Origin: Gnetum montanum
Lineage: Eukaryota > Streptophyta > Gnetopsida > Gnetales > Gnetaceae
Length of the DNA: 64,000 nt
Direction of reading: 5' to 3'
NCBI GenBank assembly: GCA_015680685.1
Contig: MNCI01005255.1
Coordinates: 124,001 to 188,000 of the forward strand
Shown here piece by piece: positions 11,801-21,473 of the stretch. The position numbers and the translations under genes were made by a program. Each line of letters opens with the position of its first letter. The first letter of the stretch is position 1. The notes beneath the pieces are model-generated. The model saw only the letters and a program-made list of their open reading frames with translations, had not been told where the DNA came from and did no database searches.

Positions 11801-13052
11801 ACCTAGAAAAGAATTCCGCATAACGGGTAGGGTATTCTGGGATCTCGAATGCCAGATGTCCCATGACGGCAGCCCGCACGTTGCTGATAGAGGTAAATTC
11901 CCTTATAGCACTCTCGGCCAATGAAAATGTGTCATTGTTGCCCATAAGACTATTTTCATTGATAAAAAACCTATGTTAGAATCATAAACAACTCTTTACA
12001 CTCAATACACATCTAAACAGTAGTTAGCATTACAATACTGCGAAGTGAAATAAAACTTCCCTACCTACGTAATGCATGGTACCAGGAGGATTCTTGAAGT
12101 AAGTTGTGGGATGACGAGTCACGAATAGAGTGTTATAGGCATGATAATAGTTAAACCTAGGCATTTCTTAGATCTACCTTAAACACCTTAAACCCTTGAC
12201 ATTCTGTTCATGGTCCTGCGCCCGCATAGTTTCAATCGCACCATCAAACAGAAACGCTAAGATGCTTTGCGTCGAACCGACCAATAACGTCTCTAAAATA
12301 GCTGTAGCTTCCTCACCTGGTAGATGTGACTAGACGATTACGCTATAGTTGTGAAGTAGAAATTGCAAAAATTCCCACGCGCCTCTTCAGAACCATACCG
12401 CCTCCCCATTTAGACGAGCATGAGGGGGGGGGGGGAACATTGGCCGTGGGGACATGAACACATCACAGAATGTCCACGATGTCCAAAACGATTAGGACGG
12501 GCTTTAACATAATACTGTAAAATACCAATGTACTATTGTTAGATAAAATCTAGACAAGAATATTTGTTATGCCACACTAGGGCTCGCACAATTCTTGGAA
12601 AATTATAGTGTACACTAGAGGCGCATAGCCAAAATCGCCTAAACCCTTGTAACAGCTCAAGGTCTATCTCTGACAAAGGCGATGAAAGAAAATATTATGT
12701 ATTACTCTGACACAACATATCATTATCACAGAAACTCTCATTCTATTACATTCACATGTTGTACAACATTATTTCTTATCACCTAAACATTCATAACAAT
12801 AGTTTAGTTCGTGCAGATAGACATTAACACCATGATATAACATTAGAACCCAAAATAGACAAACTATGACGCTACAACAAACATGACGATAGTGTAAAAA
12901 CAAAAAAAAAGTGGGGCGTGAACAACCACTTACCGGTTAAGCAGGATAACTTCCAGAGCTTCCACTCTAGCCTGTGAAACCCACTGCACACTCTCCTGCA
13001 TCTCGTCTATCCTGGCCAACTTAGCATCCTTGCCTTTAACTTTGGGTGCCAT
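8839..13052 (-). pseudogene. Antisense eight-exon gene of TE2
   Basis: Unrecognised protein of about 1080 codons. Exons: 1 13052-12934, 2 12514-12065, 3 11970-11697, 4 11607-10559, 5 10444-10259, 6 10169-10042, 7 9956-9139, 8 from about 9070 to the TAA at 8839. Donors include GTAAGT (exons 1, 5), GTAAGC (3), GTATGC (6) and GTGAGT (7). The exon 4 donor is ATAAGT, a decayed GT. Exon 4 carries LTLVNSFSKEA, DIDAQLFTDFFGIPSDG and MREVLEEGTRFNW; a GQDSVDGAP block follows; exon 7 ends ETTIPSFFPKPPQWTP and KLTEDE; exon 8 is an acidic tail with PHEEG and YEDD. Exons, spacing and C-terminus match TE6. A run of 12 G at 12424-12435 breaks the frame in exon 2, and stops occur. A weak resemblance of exon 4 to plant-transposon or plant-mobile-domain proteins is a guess only. 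Confidence 0.78.
12424..12435 (+). repeat. Poly-G run inside antisense exon 2 of TE2
   Basis: Twelve G in a row. TE1 has GGGAGGGGGAA and TE6 a mixed pyrimidine stretch here (as read on the gene strand), so this looks like slippage. It shifts the frame of exon 2. Confidence 0.8.
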
Positions 13053-13633
13053 TGTTGCAAAGGTCAAAATTGAACAAAATCCTTGTAAAATCATCTGCTC
13101 ATGCCTTGTTTACACTCTCTTCTCGGTATAACCAAGTCCAAATTCGCGATATCAATAACCTGTTTTGAGTATGAATCACTAGCTTATAAACAAGATTCTC
13201 AAAACCAACTGATTCTTTCCACCTTATCGACATGGAACTTTCCTGAAATGCGGATGTCAGTATGACATAAAAAATGAAGATCTGGGCATTAATGTCGCAG
13301 ATATCATGCGAGTTGCTATCCAAAATGACCCTAAACTAACGCGATGATTATCACCTCATAATTCGCCAGCATTAAATACGGTTTGCACGAAATGCAAATC
13401 CAACTATTTCGACATGCTAGATGCGCCACGTTGCACATCTCATCTCATTTCATACGCTCGGCATTTCTTTTTTACAAAATTTATTTTTACAAAACTTTTG
13501 TAACAGTTCACTAAGACCTTAAACTGGAAACTTCTCTAACACGCCATCCTAACACAAAAACAAACAAAATTTTATCATTTAACAAATTAGTGAAAAAATG
13601 ATATAACAACTTCCATTTTTTGGCAGTTTACAG
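13053..13633. other. Intergenic head-to-head spacer between antisense gene and RT exon (TE2)
   Basis: Non-coding and AT-rich. It contains the TATA-like box for the antisense gene, a CCCTAAACTAAC motif copy near 13327 and the pyrimidine-rich 3' end of the putative pol intron. The antisense gene and the RT exon diverge from here. Confidence 0.55.
13183..13190 (-). promoter_or_regulatory. TATA-like box of TE2 antisense gene
   Basis: The minus strand reads TTTATAAG about 135 nt upstream of the ATG at 13052. TE6 has TTTATAAG at 54188-54195, about 125 nt upstream of its ATG. The identical octamer and spacing support a promoter; not tested. Confidence 0.5.
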
Positions 13634-14890
13634 GGTCATTCACAAATGGACGCAGCTTTATCTACACCTTTAGTATTAACAGGGCGGCATGGGAAGGTCG
13701 TTAGATAGTATGATCGCATGTTAGTAGGAACAAACCTTTCTCTTTATGATGCAACCATAGCAACATTGGAAGCATCCCCAGACTGGCCAGAACATCTGAC
13801 TCAAACACTTGACCTAGAGGCTGGTGATGTAACCAAGGACCCTCTTAGGGAGATCCCTATGGTTACGCACAAAGGAGAAAATAAAAATCTAAGGGTTAGT
13901 TCTCTCCTAGACCAATAGATGCAGTTTAACATGACCCAAGTGCTCCAAAATAATGCTGCTGTATTCGCGTGGTCATATGAAGACATGACAGGTTTAAAAT
14001 TGAGATTAATATAGCACAACATCATCTTAGACCCATGCATCAAATCAATTAGATAGAAGGCATGAAAGATTAAGCCAAAAATTGTGCTAGTAGTGTGTGA
14101 TGAAATCACCAAGTTATATCAGGCCGATTTCATCCATGCAGTTGATTACTTTGATTGGGTGTCCAACGTTGTAGTCATCTCTAAGAAAACGAGAGGCATA
14201 CGCATCTGTATAGACTTCCGAGATCTGAACAAAGCTATAATTAAGGACAACTTCCCGTTACTGAGTATCAACCAACTATTCGACACAATAGCTGGTCATG
14301 CACTCCTATCCTTTATGGATGGTTTCTCAGGCTATAATCAAATTTGTATTAACCTAGAGCATCAATTGATCACAACATTCATGATGCCCTAGGGGACCTT
14401 CTGCTACACCATGATGTCTTTTGAGTTAAAGAACGCCGAAGAAACATATCAATGAGCCATGACATACATCTTTAGTGATTACCTCTTAGGGAGATTAAAC
14501 AACTATGTAGATGACATAGCTGTCAAATCTATAAAATCAGAAGATCATTCATGAGACCTGGAGTTAGTCCTTAAACGATGTCTCCAACATGACTTACGGC
14601 TTAACCCAAAGAAATGCATATTCAGAGTCAAAATCGAACGTATTTTGGGGTTTTTGGTATTAGAGACTGGCATCTGAGTTGACCTCGACAAGCTTAAGGC
14701 CATCATTGAGTTGACGCTACCAACAAATCTCAAGGAACTACGTGGGTTACAGGGTAGGCTTCAATTCATCAGGCGGTTCATTTCAAAGTTAACATATAAA
14801 TTGCACCCCATGCAACATCTTTTGAAGAAAGGTGTCAATTTTGAATGGACTGATGATTGCCAATGTGCATTTGACAACTTAAAAGAATAG
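13634..14890 (+). pseudogene. TE2 reverse transcriptase (start of second pol exon)
   Basis: RNA-directed DNA polymerase. The exon starts GHSQMDAALSTP, matching VNSQMDVALLTP in TE6. RT motifs: WVSNVVVISKK, then CIDFRDLNKA, LLSFMDGFSGYNQI, GTFCYTM and the catalytic NYVDDIAVKS at 14501-14527. The connection domain has LKELRGLQGRLQFI at about 14731-14770. The Trp before GTFCYTM is TAG (14390), and other TAG/TGA stops and frameshifts occur. Confidence 0.88.
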
Positions 14891-15360
14891 TTGCAACATT
14901 TACTGATGATTTTCCTGCCACAAAGGGATCAACCTTTCTACATTTATCTAGCTAACTCGGACGTGTCTATAGCTGCATTACTTTTCCAGAAAAGGAATGA
15001 TGGGTCAAAAGCACCTATCTATTACCTCAGTCATGCTCTATTTGCATACGAAATGAGGTACAACGAAGTGGAGCGTAACTGTTTGGCATTAGTTTTCGCA
15101 CTTAAGAAGTGTAGGCATTATATTTTCTGTAGTTAGGTTAACATAATTTGTAAAAGTAATGTTATATGGGCTATCTCTAACAATTTATATGAAAGTAGCA
15201 GAATAGCTCATTGGAAAGCTATCATAGCTGAGTTCGATTTACATTATGTTGGCCAGTCATCCACCAAAGGCCAAACCATATCTGACCAATTAGCAACGTC
15301 TCTAGTTAACGATCAAGCTACAATAGAGCCATAATTCCCAGATGAACATGTACATAGTTT
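14891..15360 (+). pseudogene. TE2 RNase H
   Basis: First RNase H domain of the Ty3/gypsy polyprotein. Recognisable blocks: PFYIYLANSDVSIAALLFQ, then APIYYLSHALFAYEMRYNEVERNCLALVFALKKCRHYIF, then ESSRIAHWKAI and STKGQ. The stop at 15134-15136 (TTTTCTGTAG) interrupts the domain. Confidence 0.82.
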
Positions 15361-15387
15361 AAGCCCTTTATCAACAAGCCTTGAAGC

Positions 15388-15788
15388 GATATATTTTGAT
15401 AGAGCTTCAACCACTAGGGGTGGCAGTGCAGCCACTATTATTACACTTTCTCCTGAGGATGTGCATCTATCTTCTTACCTTCTGACCTTCCCTTGTATGA
15501 ACAACGTGGCAGAGTATGAGGGGCTCCTCAGGGGATTGTTGATGGCCGGAGAACTCAATGTTCGATACCTGGCAATCCAAGGTGATTCGATGCTGGTAAT
15601 CAATCAAATCATAGGAGTCTATGCCTACAAGGCTGTACACCTACAGCCCTACTGTGATATGGCTAAAGATCTCCTGAAGCAATTCATGACAATCAATGCT
15701 CAACATGTGTCATGCAACAAAAATGCTATTGCCAATGCACTGGCAACTCTGACGTTAGACGTTCTGCCACACTTGTTTGCCACTTAGC
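15388..15788 (+). pseudogene. TE2 archaeal-type second RNase H (aRH)
   Basis: Second RNase H characteristic of the Tat clade. Motifs: IYFDRASTTRGGSA (first Asp), NNVAEYEGLLRGLL (catalytic Glu), LAIQGDSMLVINQI (Asp), then PYCDMAKDLL and HVSCNKNAIANALATL, where the last expected Asp of ADAL is Asn. Its presence between RNase H and integrase separates Tat from Athila elements. Confidence 0.87.
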
Positions 15789-15796
15789 CCACTTTA

Positions 15797-17110
15797 ATGA
15801 TAGAATGTATAGATCCTATCATTCAAGTGATGCAAATTACCTCATTAAATGTAGAAGGAATGTCAAAATGGTATGACAACATTAAAACTTACCTTCTGCA
15901 TGGCGAACCACCGCACGAGCTAACACATGCGCAAAATGATGTTGTGCGCAAACATGCCAAGAAATACGTTATCCTTGGACACACTACTCTCTATAGATGC
16001 TCCTTCGATGGGGTATTTCTTACCTACGTTAACAGTGACCAAGCACAGCGAATAGTTAACGAAGTCCATGAAGGGTTGTGCGAAGGACACTTAGCCCCGC
16101 GAGCAATGACTGCTAAGATCAAACGCTTAGGGTAATATTGGCCATACATGGAAAAAGACTGCCTTGCCAAGGTTAAGACATGTGACACTTGTCAACGTTA
16201 TGCAAATCTGATACATGTGTTACCAACTGAGTTACATACTACTAAAATCACTTGGCCATTCCAACGATGGGGACTAGACATCATAGGCCCCGTCTAGCCT
16301 AAATATTCCACAGGTCATAGCTTCATTATCACCATGACTGAGTATTTTACAAAGTGGGTTGAGGCTATCCCCCTGTGAAAGATCACATCTTAATAGGTTT
16401 TCCACTTCATCTTAGACAATATTGTAACCATATTTGGACTCCCTATGACTATTGTGACTGACAACAGACCACAATTTAGTAGCTCAGAAACAAAATCTTT
16501 TTGCAATAATCTTGGTATTAGACAATCTTTTTCTTCACCTTATTACCTGCAAGCAAATGGTCAAGCAGAGGCAATAAACAAGGTGATCATCAATTTTCTC
16601 AAGAAAATGCTTGATAGTAATAAGAAGCGCTGGCATGAAAAAATCCTCTATGTGCTATGGGCATATCGTACGATGTGCAGAACAACTATAGACAGGATGC
16701 CCAATAGTCTAGTCTATGGATCCGAAGCAGTGTTGCCCTTGGAATTACAGGTTCCTTCATTGTGAATGGTCCTATCTATGGTTATAAATAAGACTCAACA
16801 CAATGATTCTAGAATCATGGATTTAGACTTAGTGGAGGAGAAACGCATCCAGATGCTTGACACCATCGAGAGATATCAAGACAAACAGCGACAGAATCAT
16901 TGGCACAACCTACATCGGCGATCAATTGAGAAAGGAGATTTAGTTCTCAAGGTCATTTGTGAACTAGTAGGCAAGTTCTCTACGAACTCGAAAGGCCCTT
17001 TCCTGGTCATCAGCACATACAGCAACGGAGCATTCAAGTTAGCAGACATGGATGGCAACGAACTACCAAATCTGGTGAATCATCTGTACCTAAAGAAATA
17101 TTACATATGA
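15797..17110 (+). pseudogene. TE2 integrase
   Basis: Inserts the cDNA into the genome. HHCC zinc finger: HEGLCEGHLAPRAM with KTCDTCQRYAN (about 16066-16208). Catalytic core: RWGLDIIGP (first Asp, ~16270), VTDNRPQFSS (second Asp, ~16456) and ANGQAEAINK (Glu, ~16570). C-terminal part KKYYI ends in TGA at 17108-17110, the same place as in TE1 and TE6. Stops occur at the Trp/Gln/Arg positions of the core. Confidence 0.88.
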
Positions 17111-18660
17111 ACATCAACTCAGCTCAAAACCAAGTAACAAAAATCCGCTACGATGTAAAACTGGCAAAGTTGTACCACGTCTGCTACTATGTAAAACTGG
17201 CAGCTCTTGCACGCGTTTGCCAAGATGCTAAACTGGCAAAGGTAAGCACACGTCTACTGAGATGCTACACCAGCACAGACTTGTCCCTGGGTCACGACAT
17301 AAAATTGACACCCATAACACAGTCTGCTAGGACCATAAACTAGCCCTTCCATCGTCCGCTACGATGTAAAACTAGTAGATTCCTGTCTGCCTAGATGTTA
17401 AACCAGGACCACGGTCTATTGAGACTTAAACCAGCAAAAACGATCAACTAGGACCTAAAACTAGAGTCTGTCAACCAGCCATCCATGAAGCAAGTGAGCA
17501 TGATCATTTTTGCACTGCATCCCTACCAGATGGAGTGGGTAAGGTGTCAGGACAGATATGACATCATTACCCCGCCAACATTCTGCTAATTCCTTAGACA
17601 TTTCGAAAGGCATACTACTGACCCCTTGGAGATGTTGCTACGATAGCCACTTCATAGCTGCACCTCCTGGGAACAGTTTCACCGCTTGGGGCCTTGAAAA
17701 AACCACGGTTACCCATAGCCTCAGCGGCCTCCATCCATCGCCGTCACTAGACGCTGGCATAGCAGATTCATCTAACATGTTCTTTGCATGGTCCTTCAAG
17801 AAAGATGAATCTGGCTATCGACGGCAACTACAAGAACCGTAGTATCAACATTGACACTCTTGCTACTTGTTATAGTCCCAGTTTCAAGGGCCTACACTCT
17901 CCTTGTTGTTTTGGATGGTGCTTATTTCAACAGCCTCTCTCCTTAACGATCAGGACATTTGTTCCTGCCTTCCTGTTCTATGTTGTGTTTTGTAGGCTCC
18001 TTGTTACAATAGCATCGATCAAGGATACTTTCATTGGAAGGTGAGGCGTCATGGCATTCGAAGGTGGCTGCTCAGACTAGTCTGGTCACTTGGAAGTGCA
18101 AACCCTACCTCTCCCTCCATTGGATGTCTTACCTTGTTCTTCCCCCTTTCCTTATCCCTTCTTATCCTTACAATTGTCCCACCTTCTTCTTTGCTTGTAC
18201 AGACGGTGAGCATTAAGTAACTCCATTTTTCATTGTCATGCCCATAAACTAGCGTAACGCAGCTCACCCTGTGGCATGCAATCTGCATGTTGTCAAAAAT
18301 AAAGGGGGGGGGGTTGGTAAAATGGATGTAAAACAACTCGTCCAGGTCATGCAGGCATAACACAAATCACGCTTGCAAGCCCTTGATATGTAGTACGATG
18401 GTGTAAGCTTTCATTAACAAATTAGCGAAAGGACGTAATGACTTATTCGGAGAAGCTTCATGATCATGTATTTGAGTCTTTCCAAAACCTACCATCCTTA
18501 ACTCCTGTAAGATCCCTTCTACACTTTGTTTCCTTCCATCCTCGCACTTCTAAGTTTAACAGAAAGACGTTTGAGAAGTCTTCGCTAGACACCATTGACG
18601 TTTTTTACCTTTCCAGTGTTTCGTATTCTTTGTCAACATCTTTTGGGCAAGTCCTCTAAA
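17111..18660 (+). other. TE2 3' untranslated region
   Basis: At 17145-17470 there is a degenerate tandem array of units around CGCTACGATGTAAAACTGGCA-type sequence (quoted in part), as in TE1 and TE6; such 3' UTR arrays are common in Tat elements. The rest is unique-looking. A minus-strand ORF at 18363-18049 resembles one in the same place in TE6. A G-run lies at about 18304-18313. No host gene seen. Confidence 0.7.
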
Positions 18661-18664
18661 CATC

Positions 18665-18680
18665 AACAAAGAGGGGCCAT
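18665..18680 (+). other. Polypurine tract of TE2, copy 1
   Basis: AACAAAGAGGGGCCAT immediately before the TG of the 3' LTR. The same tract lies at 20195-20209 and 26243-26257 and, reversed, at about 48685-48699. It primes plus-strand synthesis. Confidence 0.85.
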
Positions 18681-20100
18681 TGAAACACAGTGAAAATTTT
18701 GAGGCCTCGATAGTTCAGTGAAAAAAACTGGTGACTCAGACGAAGGGTTGCAACAAAGCGAGGTACGACAAGTTCCTTTTCAGTCAAAAGTCTATCCCGC
18801 CACACTATGCAGCATAGCACAAGTGAATTCCAGAGGATGGAGCAAAGTGACGAAAGCACGACGGCCAAGCTTCCAACTTCACAAGTTATCTATTTCAAAA
18901 ATCATAATTTTTGGCAAATTACACTATATTACGCTACAAAGCGTAACATCACATTGTGCAGCGTAATATCAAAGACAGCCCACCGTAGCATCAAGGATGG
19001 CAAGCATACAATACTTCGACAGCCTGGCAAAAATCTCAAGTCCTAAGCAATGGTTTGCAGTATAACGCATGTCTTAGCAAGTTTTCTTTTCTGGTTAAAG
19101 GGCCCATTACGCTGCTTTACGCAGCGCAGCCTAGTAAAAACCCCGAAAAAGATAGAAACAGAGGAAACGTGGCAACAACACTTTAACTTTTGCAGTTTTG
19201 TCATTTATGCTGAATTACGCTACTATGCGTAATTCAGTGTAATGAAGCATAATTCAAGTAATGACAAGCACATAATACACAATAATACGCTCTCTAACAT
19301 ATTATAGCATAATCAAAGAATGGTCTGGTTCCAAAGCCCACACGAGGGTAGTTTACGACGCGCCACATAGAATGGCATCATAAGCTTCAACGACAACACG
19401 TTGAGTCAACGACATTTTATGAGTGCAGGACACGCGTCACTTAAACCATGTTTCTCTCCTGATCTTAACCTTATAAATGTTCTAGTTGACGAAGATCAAA
19501 GGGTTGGCAAAATTTTTCTTTCAAGATTCGCAAAAGAGTAAAGGAGAATCAGCGATCGTGAGAACGTTGGAAGTGATTGACAAGAATTCTTGGTCAGAAA
19601 CAATTGGCTACTAGATATTCTCCCACGGATCTGATTTCGTTGCGCCCAGATTGGCTAGATTAAGGTAGATTGATCCTCGCTTGTTTCATCTTTGTATAAC
19701 TTTCTTGTCATTGGCATATGCTTCGTCCAAACCGAAGCTCGCCTAAAGTCATTGTATCAAACATATTATTTTCATAAATTAAATCTTAGATCTTCTGACC
19801 ATATTATCCATCAAATATGATCTCTTGCATCCTAGTTAGATAGATTTGGCAATCTTACCTAAATCGTTTGCATTATCTTCAATTACTTTCAGGATAACAA
19901 CATTACATCGCTTCATAAAGAAACTACATTTTGCCATCGACATTATTATCAAACCTTTTAGCGATTAAATAAGTCCCTGTCTGATCGACAAGACCGTTCA
20001 GGACACCTCGAATTCGTTTTCTCCAGCATGGTCCTCACACGAATCTAGGGTTAGAACTGTGTACCACAAATTTCCATCGGTATTTCCAACGGTCGACGTT
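18681..20100 (+). repeat. TE2 3' LTR, copy 1 (last ~13 bp missing)
   Basis: Aligns with the 5' LTR over its full length up to GGTCGACGTT, where it switches at 20101 into 3' UTR sequence (CGAGCAGTCT) homologous to 18571 onwards. The TATA box is at 19471-19479. The LTR end TTCCGTCA and what follows is absent. Confidence 0.9.
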
Positions 20101-20209
20101 CGAGCAGTCTCCGACAGACACCATTAACGTTTTCTTCCTTTCCAGTGTTTCGTATTCTTTGTTGACGTCTTTCGGGCAAGTCCTCTAAACGTAAACAAAG
20201 AGGGGCCAT
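20101..20209 (+). repeat. Duplicated 3' UTR segment and PPT of TE2
   Basis: Homologous to 18571-18680. It sits between two LTR copies and carries its own PPT at 20195-20209. The junction shares GACGTT-YGAG with the internal sequence at 18566-18575, indicating a short-homology join. Confidence 0.85.
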
Positions 20210-21255
20210 TGAAACACTGTGAAAATTTCAAGGCCTCGATAGTTCAAGTTAAAAAAATGGTGACTCAGATGAAGGGTTACAACAAAGCCAGGCACGATAA
20301 GTTCCTTTTCAGTCGAAAGTTTGTCCCGCAACGGTGCATAGCACATCACAAGTGAATTCCAGTGGATGGAGCAAAGCGACGAAAGAACGGTGGACAAGCT
20401 TCCAACTTCGCAAGTTATCTATTTCAAAAATCTTAATTTTTGAAAAATTATGCTGTATTATGCTACATAGCATAACATCACATTGTGCAGCGTAATATCA
20501 AAGACAGCCCACTGTAGCATGGCATCGTAAGCTTCAACGACAACACATTGAGTCAACGACATTTTATGAGCGTAGGACATGCATCACTTAAACCGTGTTT
20601 CTCTCGTGATCTTAACCTTATAAATGTTCTAGTTGAGGAAGATCAAAGGGTTGGAAAAATTTCTCTTTCAAGATTGGCAAAAGAGCAAAGGAGAATCAAC
20701 GATTGTGAGAATGTCGAAAGTGATTAACAAGAATTCTTGGTTAGAAATAACTAGCTACTGGATATTCTCCCATGGATCTAACTTCCTTGCACCCAGATTC
20801 GCTAGATCAAGGTAGATTGATCCTTGCTTGTTTCATCTTTGTATAACTGTCATTAAAATATGCTTTGTCCAAACTGAAGCCCACCTAAAGTCATTGTATC
20901 AAACATATTGTTTTCATAAATTAAATCTTAGATCTTGTGACCGTATTATCCATCAAATCTGATCTCTTGCATCCTAGTTAGATAGATTTGGCAATCTTAC
21001 CTAAATCATTTGCATTATCTTCAATTACTATTGGGATAACAACATTACATCACTTCATAAAGAAACTGCATTTTGCCATCGACATTATTATCAAACCTTT
21101 TACTGATTAAATAAGTCCCTGTCTAATCGACAAGACCATTCAGGGCACCTCAGATTCATTTTCTCCAGCACGATCCTTGCACGGATCCGGGGTTAAAACT
21201 GTATACCATGGATTTCCATCGGTATTTTCAGCAGCCAACGTTTTCCGTCATTATA
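20210..21255 (+). repeat. TE2 3' LTR, copy 2 (internal deletion)
   Basis: Starts TGAAACACTG and ends TTATA (expected CA mutated to TA) directly before TSD GGCAT. About 380 bp present in copy 1 (roughly 18991-19372) is missing; the junction at about 20519-20522 lies at a short GCAT/GGCATC homology. The TATA box remains at 20618-20626. Confidence 0.9.
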
Positions 21256-21260
21256 GGCAT
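21256..21260 (+). repeat. Target-site duplication GGCAT, right copy (TE2)
   Basis: Second copy of the TE2 target duplication. TE1 sequence resumes here. Confidence 0.9.
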
Positions 21261-21473
21261 CTATATACAACTTCTCAATTTACATCAACAATGTCTATGT
21301 CTTCAATTATCCTAGATCCCTATGCCTAGGTGGTACACCACGGCCCTAAGCAAGCAAACTCTCAATCTTTACATCGCCTTATTTAGCAAGTCGCATCGCG
21401 ATGTTACTTTGCAGATTTACGTTCCGCACAATCTCTGGTGACCCTTACCCAGGCTCTCATCTTGTGATGGCAG
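21261..21473 (+). other. 3' end of the putative pol intron in TE1
   Basis: No ORF. An acceptor-like GATGGCAG ends at 21473, and the following exon reads VKQEMETHHALSTCLILTGP, aligned with VNSQMDVALLTPLTLTGP in TE6. Another AG (GCAG, 21411-21414) is possible but fits the alignment less well. Confidence 0.55.

Larger units (their letters stand above)
8177..13633 (+). other. Putative sense intron of TE2 pol (contains antisense gene)
   Basis: 5457 bp between the protease and RT parts of pol. Donor GTAAAG at 8177; acceptor GGCAGTTTACAG ending at 13633. Removing it joins the protease frame (phase 0 at 8176) to the RT frame (13634, in frame with 13718) without any frame change. Ogre elements, also Tat clade, are known to splice an intron between protease and RT, but theirs is short and I know of none with an antisense gene inside. 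TE6 has the same layout (59535-53736). Splicing itself is unproven. Confidence 0.7.
2792..21255 (+). mobile_element. TE2, complete but decayed Tat-lineage element with an extra 3' LTR
   Basis: Order: 5' LTR (2792-4224), PBS region, gag-protease (4471-8176), a ~5.5 kb putative intron holding an antisense gene (13052-8839), RT-RNase H-aRNase H-integrase (13634-17110), repeat-rich 3' UTR, PPT, 3' LTR (18681-20100), a duplicated 3' UTR scrap with a second PPT, and a second LTR (20210-21255). TSD GGCAT lies on both sides. The archaeal-type second RNase H places it in the Tat clade. About 18.5 kb; stops and frameshifts occur in every domain. Confidence 0.93.

Noticed and set aside
12424-12435. G-quadruplex or regulatory G-run
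   Set aside because: A single 12-G run inside a decayed exon, different in both other copies; slippage is the simpler reading.
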